A stretch of DNA of 64,000 nucleotides from JANLVI01 sp031363915 (GTDB lineage Bacteria; Vulcanimicrobiota; Vulcanimicrobiia; Vulcanimicrobiales; Vulcanimicrobiaceae), in assembly GCA_031363915.1 (NCBI GenBank), contig JANLVI010000007.1, forward strand, positions 273,075 to 337,074, in the 5' to 3' direction. Each line of letters starts with the position of its first letter. Positions within the stretch are counted from its first letter, which is position 1. The notes beneath the pieces are model-generated. The model saw only the letters and a list, made by a program, of their open reading frames with translations. It searched no databases and was not told where the DNA came from. The translations under genes and the position numbers were made by a program. Of this stretch, positions 31,119 through 40,104 are shown one piece after another.

Positions 31119-34100
31119 GTGCTCGAATCATTGGTGAAAGTTGCTCTTCCGGAACTCGGGGAGTCCGTCACCGAAGGCTCTATCGTCGAGTGGCGCAAGA
31201 AAGTCGGCCAGTGGGTCGGCGAAGGCGAGACGATCGTCGATGTGACGACCGACAAGGTCGATGTCGAAGTCCCCGCTTCGGTTGCAGGCGTGATCACCGC
31301 CCTGCACGGCGGTGAAGGCGACACCGTTGCCGTCGGCGCGATTCTTGCCGAGATCGATACGTCGGCGGCAAAACCTGAAGTGGGCAGCAAAGCCTCTCCG
31401 CCCGCCGCCGCAACGCCCGTCGCCGCGGCAGCCAAAGTGCCCCCGGACGCCGTGACGCCTTCGTCCTACGGTGCACCCGGCAGCGCTTCCGCGCCACCGA
31501 CGATGGCGAGCGGCAACGGCAAAATCGGCGGAGTGGCCTCCGCGCATGCGCGCCGCCTCGCCGAGCGCTTCCACGTCGACATCGCAAGCGTTCGCGGCAC
31601 CGGCCCCGACGGGTTGACCGTGCGCGAAGACGTCGAGCACGCGATCGCATCGGGTTCGGCCAAGCCCGCCTCGAACGGAACAAGCGCGCCCGCGATCAAT
31701 TTCCCCGTGCCGTCCGCCGCAGCGACGGTCACGACGCTCAAAGGCCCGCAAGCCGTTCTTGCGACCTACATGGATCAGTCGCTCTCGATTCCGACGGCCA
31801 CGTCGTTTCGTACGCTCTCGGTCGGTGCACTCGAAGCGCGCCGCGCCGAACTCAATACCGCGCTCAAGTCCGCCGGTAAAGCCGACAAGATCTCGTTCAC
31901 GCACCTCATCGCATACGCGCTCGTCATTGCCGCACATGAAGCGCCCGCGATTACGGCAAGCTTCCGTCGCGACGGCGCGACCGTGCAAAAAATCGAAGCA
32001 GGCGTGCATTTGGGCATCGCCGTCGACATGACGCGCAAAGACGGTTCGCGGTCGCTCGTCGTGCCGGTGATCAAGGGTGCCGCATCGATGGACTTCGTCG
32101 CGTTCCGCGCGGCGTACGAAGCGCTGATCGTGAAAGCACGCGACGGCAAGCTCACGGCCGACGAACTCTCGGGCGCGACATTTACCTTGACGAATCCGGG
32201 TGGTATCGGCACGATCGCCTCCGTGCCGCGTTTGATGGTCGGCCAAGGCGCGATCGTCGCCGCGGGCGCGATCGCGTATCCGCCGGGTTTCGCGCACGCT
32301 CCGGACTCGACGTTAAAACAACTCGGCATCGAAAAAGTCATGACGATGACCTCGACGTACGACCATCGCGTGATTCAAGGCGCGCAGTCGGGTGAATTCC
32401 TCAAGCGCGTCGACGAACTGCTCTCGGGCGCAAGCGAATTTTACGAAGGCGTATTCCGCACCTATGGTTTGGCCGCACCGAGCGTGACGGCGACCGCCGT
32501 GACCACCAACGCACGTCCCGTCACGGCGGCAAACGCGGCCGCCGCGACGACCGTCGGAACGGCGGCATCCTCACAGACCGCGGGTGCAACCTCAGAAGAG
32601 ATGCTGCGTGCGATCGCCGCCGGGATGGCGATGGTCTCATCGTATCGTCGGCACGGTCACCTCGCGGCAACGCTCGATCCGCTCGGCAAAGAGCCGGTCG
32701 GCGATCCGTCGCTCGACCCGCGTCATTACAGTTTGACGCCCGCGCTGATGAGCGCGATCCCCGCGTCGATCTTGCGCGTCAAGGTGCCGGGCGGCACGCT
32801 TGCCGACATCCTTCCGGCGCTGCGCGAAACGTATAGCAGCACGATCGCCTACGAAGTCGAGCACATCTCAAACACCCAGCAGCGCGAATGGCTGCGGGAA
32901 TACATCGAGAGCGGCATGCATCGCACGCCGCTCACCGCACAGCGCAAAGTGCAAGTGCTCCAACGCCTCACCAAAGTCGAGACGATGGAACGCTATTTCC
33001 GCAAGCAGTTCATGTCGCAAAAGACGTTCTCGATCGAAGGCCTCGACGTCATGGTCCCGATGCTCGAAGAGATGATCTCGATGCTCGCGGAAGACGGTAC
33101 GAAAACCGCCGTTCTCGGGATGGCACATCGCGGTCGACTCTCGACGATCGCGCACGTCGTCAATCGCCCGTACGAAGAACTGCTCGCCGAATTCGAAGCA
33201 GGCGCAATGAAGACGGCGCTCAGCGACGATGATGAGTCCGACGACGCGACGGGCGATGTGAAATATCATCACGGGGCTGTCGGCATCTACGAGACGCCGG
33301 TGGGCACGCAGATCGCGGTCAAACTGGCGAACAATCCCAGCCACCTCGAAGCCGTCGACGGTGTCGTCGAGGGCATCACGCGTTCGCTTCAAACGGACCA
33401 CGTGCAAAATATCGCGCGCATGGATTTCACCGCAGCTGCGCCGATCCTCATCCACGGCGACTCCGCATTCCCGGGTCAAGGCGTGGTGAGCGAAGTGCTC
33501 AACCTGCAAGCCCTCATCGGTTATGCGACCGGCGGCACGATTCACATCATCTCAAACAATCAGGTCGGTTTTACGACCGATCCGAACGAGAGCCGCTCGA
33601 CGCGGTACGCATCGGATCTCGCCAAAGGCTTCGACGTGCCGATCGTGCACGTCAACGCCGACGATGTCGATGCGTGCATCGCCGCCGTGCATTTCGCGAT
33701 CGACTACCGCCGGAAGTTCGGCCGCGATACCGTGGTCGATCTCATCGGCTATCGCCGCTTCGGTCATAACGAACAAGACGAGCCGATGTACACCCAGCCC
33801 GGGATGTACGAGACGATCAAAGCGCATCCGACCGTGCGCGAGCTTTTCGCGGCGAACCTCGTCGCCCAGGGCGTGCTCTCGGCGGATCAGGTGAGCGAAC
33901 TACAAGATGCGGCGCAAACGCGGATCGCCGAGGCCCACGCGAACGTCAAGAACGGCAACATCGCAAAGCTCATCGGCGCCGATAAAGTCAAAGTTTTCAT
34001 CAATGAAAAACCGCGATCGACGGGCGTCGATAAACGTAAGCTCCTGCAGTGGGCCGATGCGCTCGTCGCCACGCCCGAAGGCTTCAGCACGAACAAAAAA

Positions 34101-35189
34101 CTCATCTCGCAGTTCGACAAGCGCAAGAAAGCGCTGCAAGCGGACGGCGAAGTCGATTGGGGCCTGGCTGAGGGTCTGGCATTCGCATCTCTACTCGCTG
34201 AGGGCACGCCCGTACGTCTCACGGGCCAAGACTCCGAGCGCGGCACGTTCAGTCACCGGCACGCGGTGTTGCACGATGCGACGACCGGCGAAAAGTACGT
34301 GCCGCTCCAGCATTTACCCGGCGCAACAGCGTCGTTTGAAATTCACAACAGCCCGCTCTCGGAGTACGCGTGTCTGGGTTTTGAGTACGGCTACTCGACC
34401 GGCTTACCCGAGTCGATGGTCCTGTGGGAAGCGCAGTTTGGCGACTTCAACAACGGCGCGCAGATCATCATCGATCAATTCATCGCATCGGGCGCTGCAA
34501 AGTGGGGCCAGACGACGCGTCTGACCCTCTTACTGCCGCACGGCTACGAAGGTGCGGGTCCCGAGCACTCGAGCGCTCGTCTCGAACGTTTCCTGCAGCT
34601 CTCGGCCGAAGGCAACATTCGGATCGCAAACTGCACGACGGCGGCGCAGTACTTCCACTTGCTGCGCCAGCAGGCTCGAGCGACGGCGGCCTACCCGCTC
34701 GTGGTTCTCACGCCGAAAAGTCTCTTGCGTAACCGCGCGGCATACGGAAAGCTGGATGACCTGGCAATCGGATCGTTCCAGGAAACGATCGACGATGCGA
34801 AGTTTGCCGCCAACAAGAGCGCCGTCACGCGAATCTTGCTGTGTAGCGGGAAGATCTATCACGATCTCACCGCCTCACCGCTCTACGCGCGGACCAAGTC
34901 AACCGCCATCGTGCGTGTCGAACTTCTCTCGCCGCTGCCGAAGGCAGCGATCCTCGAGATCATCGCCTCGTATCCTAATGCGAAGCACGTCATTTGGGTG
35001 CAGGAAGAGCCGAAAAACATGGGCGCTCGCGCGCACGTGCGTCGGCGCCTGGTCGAAGAGCTCGCGCCGCGGGTTGCCGACGTCGAATACGTCGGCCGCA
35101 CGTACCGCGCATCGCCCTCAGAAGGCTATCCGGGCGCGCATGCCGTCGAACAAGAGCGGATCGTTCGCACGGCGCTCACCGAAAGCTAG
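31119..35189 (+). CDS. kgd: Fused 2-oxoglutarate dehydrogenase/decarboxylase E2-E1 (Kgd/OdhA type) with its own lipoyl domain
   Basis: The 1356-residue protein combines four parts. A lipoyl domain spans residues 4-80, with lipoyl-Lys46 in TTDKVDVEVP. After a Pro/Ala linker comes an E3-binding domain (about 136-172, GGVASAHARRLAERF). An E2 acyltransferase core spans about 205-450, with the catalytic His in DHRVIQG near 416. A complete ThDP-dependent E1 runs from about 490: GMAHRGRL, HGDSAFPGQGVVSE, NNQVGFTTDP, RRFGHNEQDEPMYTQP. It converts 2-oxoglutarate towards succinyl-CoA in the TCA cycle. Mycobacterial Kgd and corynebacterial OdhA have E2-E1 but lack lipoyl and E3-binding domains. The start is GTG with GGAG about ten bases upstream. 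No E3 gene is near. Confidence 0.95.
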   Translation: MLESLVKVALPELGESVTEGSIVEWRKKVGQWVGEGETIVDVTTDKVDVEVPASVAGVITALHGGEGDTVAVGAILAEIDTSAAKPEVGSKASPPAAATPVAAAAKVPPDAVTPSSYGAPGSASAPPTMASGNGKIGGVASAHARRLAERFHVDIASVRGTGPDGLTVREDVEHAIASGSAKPASNGTSAPAINFPVPSAAATVTTLKGPQAVLATYMDQSLSIPTATSFRTLSVGALEARRAELNTALKSAGKADKISFTHLIAYALVIAAHEAPAITASFRRDGATVQKIEAGVHLGIAVDMTRKDGSRSLVVPVIKGAASMDFVAFRAAYEALIVKARDGKLTADELSGATFTLTNPGGIGTIASVPRLMVGQGAIVAAGAIAYPPGFAHAPDSTLKQLGIEKVMTMTSTYDHRVIQGAQSGEFLKRVDELLSGASEFYEGVFRTYGLAAPSVTATAVTTNARPVTAANAAAATTVGTAASSQTAGATSEEMLRAIAAGMAMVSSYRRHGHLAATLDPLGKEPVGDPSLDPRHYSLTPALMSAIPASILRVKVPGGTLADILPALRETYSSTIAYEVEHISNTQQREWLREYIESGMHRTPLTAQRKVQVLQRLTKVETMERYFRKQFMSQKTFSIEGLDVMVPMLEEMISMLAEDGTKTAVLGMAHRGRLSTIAHVVNRPYEELLAEFEAGAMKTALSDDDESDDATGDVKYHHGAVGIYETPVGTQIAVKLANNPSHLEAVDGVVEGITRSLQTDHVQNIARMDFTAAAPILIHGDSAFPGQGVVSEVLNLQALIGYATGGTIHIISNNQVGFTTDPNESRSTRYASDLAKGFDVPIVHVNADDVDACIAAVHFAIDYRRKFGRDTVVDLIGYRRFGHNEQDEPMYTQPGMYETIKAHPTVRELFAANLVAQGVLSADQVSELQDAAQTRIAEAHANVKNGNIAKLIGADKVKVFINEKPRSTGVDKRKLLQWADALVATPEGFSTNKKLISQFDKRKKALQADGEVDWGLAEGLAFASLLAEGTPVRLTGQDSERGTFSHRHAVLHDATTGEKYVPLQHLPGATASFEIHNSPLSEYACLGFEYGYSTGLPESMVLWEAQFGDFNNGAQIIIDQFIASGAAKWGQTTRLTLLLPHGYEGAGPEHSSARLERFLQLSAEGNIRIANCTTAAQYFHLLRQQARATAAYPLVVLTPKSLLRNRAAYGKLDDLAIGSFQETIDDAKFAANKSAVTRILLCSGKIYHDLTASPLYARTKSTAIVRVELLSPLPKAAILEIIASYPNAKHVIWVQEEPKNMGARAHVRRRLVEELAPRVADVEYVGRTYRASPSEGYPGAHAVEQERIVRTALTES

Positions 35190-35230
35190 TTTGTAAACTT
35201 TCCGCGTCGGGGGCGCGCTCGCATCGGATG

Positions 35231-35260
35231 GCGCTGCCGCTCGCGATCCGCAGCGGGCGC
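35231..35260. other. GC-rich stem-loop between convergent genes
   Basis: GCGC plus CCGCT (35231-35241, TG bulged) pairs with AGCGG plus GCGC (35252-35260) around a ten-base loop. It lies between the end of the 2-oxoglutarate dehydrogenase gene and the end of the convergent FMN-barrel gene. There is no T-run, so a terminator role is uncertain. Confidence 0.3.
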
Positions 35261-35279
35261 TCGACGCGTGGCTCCCCTC

Positions 35280-35699
35280 TTAGAACGGCAGACGTTGTTT
35301 TGCGGAGAGCTTAACGATCACGGCGCGCAGTTCCACGATCGCGCGTTTGTCGGGAAGTTCGATCTCGCGCATTGCCGCGCGGCAGCGCGCGAGCACGCTG
35401 CGATAGTCGGCGTTGAGCGTTTCGCTGCTCGGCGAGATGCGCAACGGCTCGTCGACTTCGATCGTACAATGCGGATCGCGCGCGAGTAAGGCTGCAAGAC
35501 GCCCGCTGCGTGAGAAGTTCATGACGAACGCGTTGCCGTCGAAGCGGTAGGAGAGCGCGAGGACGTAGGGCCAGGCTTCGTCGTTGACGCCGATGCGGCA
35601 CACCCGCTCGCGCTCGATAAAGGCCCGAACGGCGGGCCAATCGTTCCAGGCGAGGTCTTTCCGGCGCGTGTCGCAATCAAAAAAATCAGGGTCCGCCAT
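35280..35699 (-). CDS. Pyridoxamine-5'-phosphate-oxidase-like FMN-binding protein
   Basis: The 139-residue protein has the split-barrel flavin-binding pattern: AFIERERVCRIGVNDEAWPYVLALSYRFDG, then NFSRSGRLAALLARDPHCTIEVDEP. This group includes NimA-type nitroimidazole reductases and F420- or haem-binding relatives. The probable cofactor is FMN or F420; the substrate is unknown. It reads in the same direction as the LacI-type regulator nine bases upstream, which may control it. Confidence 0.82.
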   Translation of the reverse strand: MADPDFFDCDTRRKDLAWNDWPAVRAFIERERVCRIGVNDEAWPYVLALSYRFDGNAFVMNFSRSGRLAALLARDPHCTIEVDEPLRISPSSETLNADYRSVLARCRAAMREIELPDKRAIVELRAVIVKLSAKQRLPF

Positions 35700-35708
35700 C
35701 GTATGAGT

Positions 35709-36743
35709 TTAAGCGCTCGGCCGCGGCCTCCCCGTCGATTCACGGACGTGCAGTTCGAGTGGGATCGATTCGACGAGCGGCTCGGGCAGTGCTTCGTGCA
35801 GTGCGCGTGACATCGCACGCACGCCAAGATCGCGTAGCGGAACGTGGACTGTCGTGAGCCCCGGCGTGACGTCGCCCGCGGCCGGAATATCATCGAACCC
35901 GCAGAGAGATATCTGCTGCGGTACGCGGATCGCGCGCTCGCGCATGACGAGCAGCGCGCCGATCGCCATCTCATCGTTGAGCGCGAGGATCGCTGTGATC
36001 GTTGGATCGTGGTAGAGGAGCGCGATCGCGGCGGCGCTGCCGGAATCGCGCGTAAAGTCGCCGTCAACGATATGATCGGGGGCGAGCGTTACCCCGGCTC
36101 GCGTCAACGCGTCGCGTACACCATCGAGGCGGTCGTAGCTGGTCGTGAGGATCGGCGGTCCACCGATCACGCCGATGTTCCGATGACCCAGATCCAGCAG
36201 ATGTTGCGCGATCGCGCGACCGCCGGCAACGTTGTCGGGGACGATCGCATCGCTCCGCGCATGGTGTCGTCCGATGAGCACCGCGCGTCCGCCCGAGGCC
36301 GTAAACCCCTCGAGCGCTTCGAGGATGTGCTCGTTGTAATCGACGTCGTGCAGACCCGAGCCCGTCATGATCAAGGCGCTTGCCCGGTGCGCTTGCATCA
36401 GAGTGACGTACTCGATTTCGCGTGCCGGATCGCGGTGGCTATTGCAAACCAGCAGAGACCTCCCGGCCGCTTCGGCGACGCTCTCGATGCCGCGAAGCAC
36501 TTCGCTGAAGTACGGACCGCCGATGTCGTGCACGATCACGCCGACGATCGACGATCGCGATCGAGCCAGGGCTTGAGCGTTGGCATTGCGGACGTAATGC
36601 AGATGGCGTGCGGCGACCATCACCTGATCGCGGAGCGGCCCGCTGACCTTACGATCGCTGCCGTTGATGACGCGTGAAGCCGTCGCGAGTGATACACCCG
36701 CGAACTTGGCCACGTCCATGAGCGTGACCGGTCCCTTAACCAT
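35709..36743 (-). CDS. LacI-family transcriptional regulator
   Basis: The 344-residue protein has the N-terminal LacI helix-turn-helix and hinge (VTLMDVAKFAGVSLATASRVINGSDRKVS) and a periplasmic-binding-like effector domain (SSIVGVIVHDIGGPYFSEVLRGIE, then GHRNIGVIGGP and AILALNDEMAIGAL). LacI regulators usually repress sugar or nucleoside uptake and catabolism genes. None is next to it; the FMN-barrel gene lies downstream. The effector is unknown. Confidence 0.93.
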   Translation of the reverse strand: MVKGPVTLMDVAKFAGVSLATASRVINGSDRKVSGPLRDQVMVAARHLHYVRNANAQALARSRSSIVGVIVHDIGGPYFSEVLRGIESVAEAAGRSLLVCNSHRDPAREIEYVTLMQAHRASALIMTGSGLHDVDYNEHILEALEGFTASGGRAVLIGRHHARSDAIVPDNVAGGRAIAQHLLDLGHRNIGVIGGPPILTTSYDRLDGVRDALTRAGVTLAPDHIVDGDFTRDSGSAAAIALLYHDPTITAILALNDEMAIGALLVMRERAIRVPQQISLCGFDDIPAAGDVTPGLTTVHVPLRDLGVRAMSRALHEALPEPLVESIPLELHVRESTGRPRPSA

Positions 36744-36771
36744 CAGCCGCCCTTCGACTTTCCCTTGCTGG

Positions 36772-37305
36772 TTACCGGGCGATCGACGACATGAATTCTG
36801 AGATGGTCCTGGTGACCCGAATTATTAACCGGTTTCTCATATTTACGAAGCCGTCTTCGACCGCCCGGTCGAACATCGCGATGAGCGGCTCGTAATAGCC
36901 ATTCACGTCGAGCAGATAGCACGGCTTGGCCTGGATTCCGAGCTGGACCCAGGTCACGGCCTCACAAAACTCTTCAAACGTTCCAAAGCCGCCCGGAAGA
37001 GCCGCGAAGCCGTCGGAGAGATCGGCCATGAGCGCCTTGCGCTCGTGCATCGACTCGACCACGTGAAGTTGCGTGAGTCCCGAATGCGCGATCTCGCGCT
37101 CCGCGAGCGCCCGTGGGATGACGCCGATCGCCGTGCCGCCGGCCGCCAAGACGGCGTCGGCGACCGCGCCCATCAATCCCACATGACCGCCGCCGTAGAC
37201 CAGCTCGATCTTCGCTTGCGCGAGGGCCGTGCCCAGTTCGGTTGCAGCAGCACGATAGAGCGGGTTCGTCCCAGCGCTCGAACCGCAGAAAACGCACCAG
37301 CGCAT
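36772..37305 (-). CDS. LOG-family protein (cytokinin riboside 5'-monophosphate phosphoribohydrolase type)
   Basis: The 177-residue protein carries the family motif LPGGFGTFEEFCEAVTW and the Rossmann-like YGGGHVGLMGAVADA, with CGSSAGTNPLYRAAA at the start. LOG proteins cleave nucleoside monophosphates to base plus ribose 5-phosphate; many were misnamed lysine decarboxylases. In this window the lysine genes nearby could tempt that name, but the PGGxGTxxE motif argues for a nucleotide hydrolase. The start directly follows the stop side of the adjacent monooxygenase gene. Confidence 0.92.
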   Translation of the reverse strand: MRWCVFCGSSAGTNPLYRAAATELGTALAQAKIELVYGGGHVGLMGAVADAVLAAGGTAIGVIPRALAEREIAHSGLTQLHVVESMHERKALMADLSDGFAALPGGFGTFEEFCEAVTWVQLGIQAKPCYLLDVNGYYEPLIAMFDRAVEDGFVNMRNRLIIRVTRTISEFMSSIAR

Positions 37306-37596
37306 TCAGTCGCCGATCGGTTCGCAGAGCACGACGACGCGGTTGGCCGCGAGCGTGCGGATTCCGTTGACGCCGAATTCTTTGAAGTGCGGTTCTTCGT
37401 AGTGCGCGTCGAGTGCGGCGCGATCGCGCCACTGTTCGTACAAGAAGAACGTCGTCGGTTCGGTCGTACTTTGGTGCACGACGTACATCAGGCAGCCTGG
37501 CTCTCCTCGCGAGGCAGCGGTGAGTTTGTGAAAGAGTCCGATTGCCGCGTCGACGTGCGCTCGCGGAATCGTGTACGTGACGGCATTGACGAGCAC
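37306..37596 (-). CDS. Antibiotic biosynthesis monooxygenase-like (ABM) domain protein
   Basis: The 96-residue protein is a single ABM/dimeric alpha-beta barrel domain: AVTYTIPRAHVDAAIGLFHKLTAASRGEPGCLMY, then TTFFLYEQWRDRAALDAHY and HFKEFG. Such proteins include quinol monooxygenases and haem-degrading relatives; the role is not known here. The frame is open upstream. I chose GTG 37596, which has GAGGG nine bases upstream. It is transcribed ahead of the LOG gene, with no gap. Confidence 0.85.
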   Translation of the reverse strand: MLVNAVTYTIPRAHVDAAIGLFHKLTAASRGEPGCLMYVVHQSTTEPTTFFLYEQWRDRAALDAHYEEPHFKEFGVNGIRTLAANRVVVLCEPIGD

Positions 37597-37672
37597 GGAA
37601 TAAACCCTCGAAAAAAGGAAGGCGCTTGCGCGCCTCCCCTTGCGTACCCAACGTGAGCGTCGAAACCCTGCG

Positions 37673-39031
37673 CTAGACCAGCGCTCCGACCGTCCCGCCC
37701 GCGCGTGCGAGGGCATCGGCGATCATCGCCTCTTGAATCTGCGGTGACTGCCAACGCGCTTGTGACTCGAGCGAGAGCGTATCGATCGGATCGAAATAGA
37801 GGAAGTACTTCCCGGGCTTGACGCTCGGCGCCGTGTACACGGTGATCCCGTTCTCGCGATCGTAGTAATCGAAACTGTGAATGTCGCGCTTGCCGCCGCC
37901 GCCGGGCGCATCGCAGATGAACATCGGCGTGTTGAAGCCGGCGGTCGAACCGCGCACGAATTTCTCGATTTCGATCGAGGTCTCGATCGGCGTGCGCAGT
38001 TCTTCGACGCCTTTGACGAGATCGTGCATGTACACGTAGTACGGATGCACGTTGATGTAGCTTAGCCGTTTGACGAGTTGCTGCATCACGTACTTATCGT
38101 CGTTGACGCCGCGGATGAGCACGCTCTGATTGCGCACGTACACGCCGCGCTCGAAGAGCACCCGCATCGCCTTTTCAGTGATCCAGCTGATTTCGTTTGG
38201 CGAATTGAAGTGCGTGTGGAGGACGACTTCTTTGCCAAGTGCGCGGCCTTGGTCGACGATCGAGACGAGCGCGTCGGTCCACGCCGTATCCGTGAGAATT
38301 TTCATCGGCATAACAGCCGGGCCTTTGGTCGCAAAGCGCATGCGGCGCACGTGCGGAATCGCGAGCAGCGCCTCGCCTATCATCTTGAGAGACTTCGGTG
38401 CGAGCTGATACGTGTCGCCGCCCGAAACGACGATGTCTTCGAGTTCGGGACGCGAGGCGATGTAATCGAAGGCGTCTTGCCAATCCTTCGGGGTCTTCGC
38501 AAGCGGCACTTTGTCGACTGTTTCCGTATCGGCGCCGATTGCGTACGAACGCGTGCAGAAGCGGCAGTAGACCGGGCAAACGTTGAGTGGCAGAAAGAGC
38601 GCTTTGTCGACGTAGCGGTGCACGAGACCCGGCACCGGGGAGTCGTCTTGTTCGTGAAGCGAGTCGAGCGCGAGACGCGGATGATCGGTGAGCAGCATCG
38701 ATGCGACCGGAATGAACTGCGTGCGGATCGGGTCGGTGTACGGATGCTCCCAATCGATCGACGCGATCAGATACGGCGAGACGCGCACGGCCATCGGCGC
38801 GCGGTGGAAGCCTTCGCGCACGTCGTCGAAGAATTCCGGCGCCACGAGATCTTTGATCGTATCGAGGAGCTCGTCGGTCGTCTTGACCGAATTTTTCCCC
38901 TGCCATATATGGTTGAGGAACGTCGCTTCATCGACGTCCGCGTATTTGGGGATCGTGCGCCAGAACTCGCCCTGCCGCAGATCGCGATGGTCGAGAGTGG
39001 TCGGATCGACGGGGGGTTTATGGTGATTCAT
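37673..39031 (-). CDS. kamA: L-lysine 2,3-aminomutase (radical SAM, KamA family)
   Basis: KamA moves the alpha amino group of lysine to carbon 3 using SAM, a 4Fe-4S cluster and PLP. The cluster motif CxxxCxxC is Cys152, Cys156 and Cys159 in VCPVYCRFCTR. The PLP lysine lies in ICDAPGGGGKRDIHS. GEFWRTIPKYADVDEATFLNHIWQGKNSV at the start is typical. The 452-residue length matches lysine rather than the short EpmB-type aminomutases. The ATG overlaps the stop of the diaminohexanoate dehydrogenase gene, which strongly supports lysine catabolism. Beta-lysine for osmoprotection or antibiotics is the alternative use, made less likely by that neighbour. Confidence 0.93.
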   Translation of the reverse strand: MNHHKPPVDPTTLDHRDLRQGEFWRTIPKYADVDEATFLNHIWQGKNSVKTTDELLDTIKDLVAPEFFDDVREGFHRAPMAVRVSPYLIASIDWEHPYTDPIRTQFIPVASMLLTDHPRLALDSLHEQDDSPVPGLVHRYVDKALFLPLNVCPVYCRFCTRSYAIGADTETVDKVPLAKTPKDWQDAFDYIASRPELEDIVVSGGDTYQLAPKSLKMIGEALLAIPHVRRMRFATKGPAVMPMKILTDTAWTDALVSIVDQGRALGKEVVLHTHFNSPNEISWITEKAMRVLFERGVYVRNQSVLIRGVNDDKYVMQQLVKRLSYINVHPYYVYMHDLVKGVEELRTPIETSIEIEKFVRGSTAGFNTPMFICDAPGGGGKRDIHSFDYYDRENGITVYTAPSVKPGKYFLYFDPIDTLSLESQARWQSPQIQEAMIADALARAGGTVGALV

Positions 39032-40104
39032 AAGCGAGCTCCATACCGTTTCGAGAAATAAGCGAGGATGGCGGGGTGATCGCGTAGCGTTTGCAGCGCG
39101 ACGGCGGCGTGATTTTTGGCGTAGCCGTTGCCGACGATCATGGTGACGTCTTTGCCAACACCTTCGGCGCCGAGTGCGGCTGCGGTAAACGAGGTGCTCA
39201 TCGAAAAGAAATAGACGGTGCCTTCATCTTTGGCACACAAAATCGAGGTGAGTTCCGTTCCGGCGACGTTCACGCAGTTGACGACGAGGTCGGCCAGTTC
39301 GGGCAGCACGCGCGGTATGACATCGAGCATTGCGATAGCGTCGCGCGCGTCGAGCTCCACGAGCTCGTCAACGTAGCCGCCCGAGAGGAGCAGTTGCGCG
39401 GATTCCGTCGTACGGCTCGGTACGATGCCGATCACGCGTCCGTCGAAGCCGACGCGATCGCGCGCTTGCACGCACGAAAGCAGGCCGCTCTTGCCGTCTG
39501 CGCCGATGACGACGACGGTTTGGCCGGGTTTCGCGAGGCGGCGCACTTGCGCGGGCGCTCCTGCGACATCGAGCGTCGCCAGCGCAACGTCGGTCGGGAT
39601 GTCGCTCGGCAACTTGGCGTAGAGACCCGTTGCAAAAAGGATCGCGTAGCCGCGAATCCACACGCGGCCGGTCGCCGAGTCGACGCCGAGAACTTCATCG
39701 ATGTGCAGCGGCGTGAGCGTGAGTGACACGAGCGACGCGATGCGGTCGCCGATCGCGATGCCGCTGACGGGGAAATCCGCGCCGAGTGCGGCGACGCGGC
39801 CGATAAACATTCCGCCGCTGCCGGTTACGGGATTATGTTGTTTCCCGCGCGCGCGGACGTTCGCGCGAATGTGATCGCCGATCGCCGCTTCGTCGCCGGC
39901 GCACGCCTCGCTGATCTGACGGAACGACGCGCTATCGATATTGAGCGCCTCGACTTCGCAGAGCATTTCATTTGCGTGCGGCAACGGCGTGTTATCGAGT
40001 CTCCACGCCGCTTGCGGAAGCGCGCCGTGCGGTTCGAGAACGCGGTGCGAGCCCAAACGGCAGATGCGCTCCGGGATAAACGGAAGCGCCGCCTCGTCGA
40101 TCAC
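39028..40104 (-). CDS. kdd: L-erythro-3,5-diaminohexanoate dehydrogenase
   Basis: Kdd deaminates 3,5-diaminohexanoate oxidatively in the lysine fermentation pathway with NAD. The 358-residue protein begins with the family mark GSHRVLEPHGALPQAAWRLDN. It has a central glycine-rich region VVVIGADGKSGLLSCVQARDR in place of the normal Rossmann GxGxxG, as in this branch of the medium-chain fold, and a late NCVNVAGTELTSIL. It overlaps both neighbours by four bases: the Lrp-type regulator upstream and kamA downstream. The enzyme that links KamA to Kdd (beta-lysine 5,6-aminomutase) is not in the operon. Confidence 0.88.
   Translation of the reverse strand: MIDEAALPFIPERICRLGSHRVLEPHGALPQAAWRLDNTPLPHANEMLCEVEALNIDSASFRQISEACAGDEAAIGDHIRANVRARGKQHNPVTGSGGMFIGRVAALGADFPVSGIAIGDRIASLVSLTLTPLHIDEVLGVDSATGRVWIRGYAILFATGLYAKLPSDIPTDVALATLDVAGAPAQVRRLAKPGQTVVVIGADGKSGLLSCVQARDRVGFDGRVIGIVPSRTTESAQLLLSGGYVDELVELDARDAIAMLDVIPRVLPELADLVVNCVNVAGTELTSILCAKDEGTVYFFSMSTSFTAAALGAEGVGKDVTMIVGNGYAKNHAAVALQTLRDHPAILAYFSKRYGARL

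Noticed and set aside
30244..31137. 297-codon plus-strand frame covering the cupredoxin gene
   Set aside because: The minus frame carries a signal peptide and the full copper-ligand set, so this plus frame is a shadow.
36772..37305. Lysine decarboxylase, as the LOG family is often named
   Set aside because: The PGGxGTxxE motif identifies a LOG-type nucleotide phosphoribohydrolase; closeness to lysine genes is not evidence.
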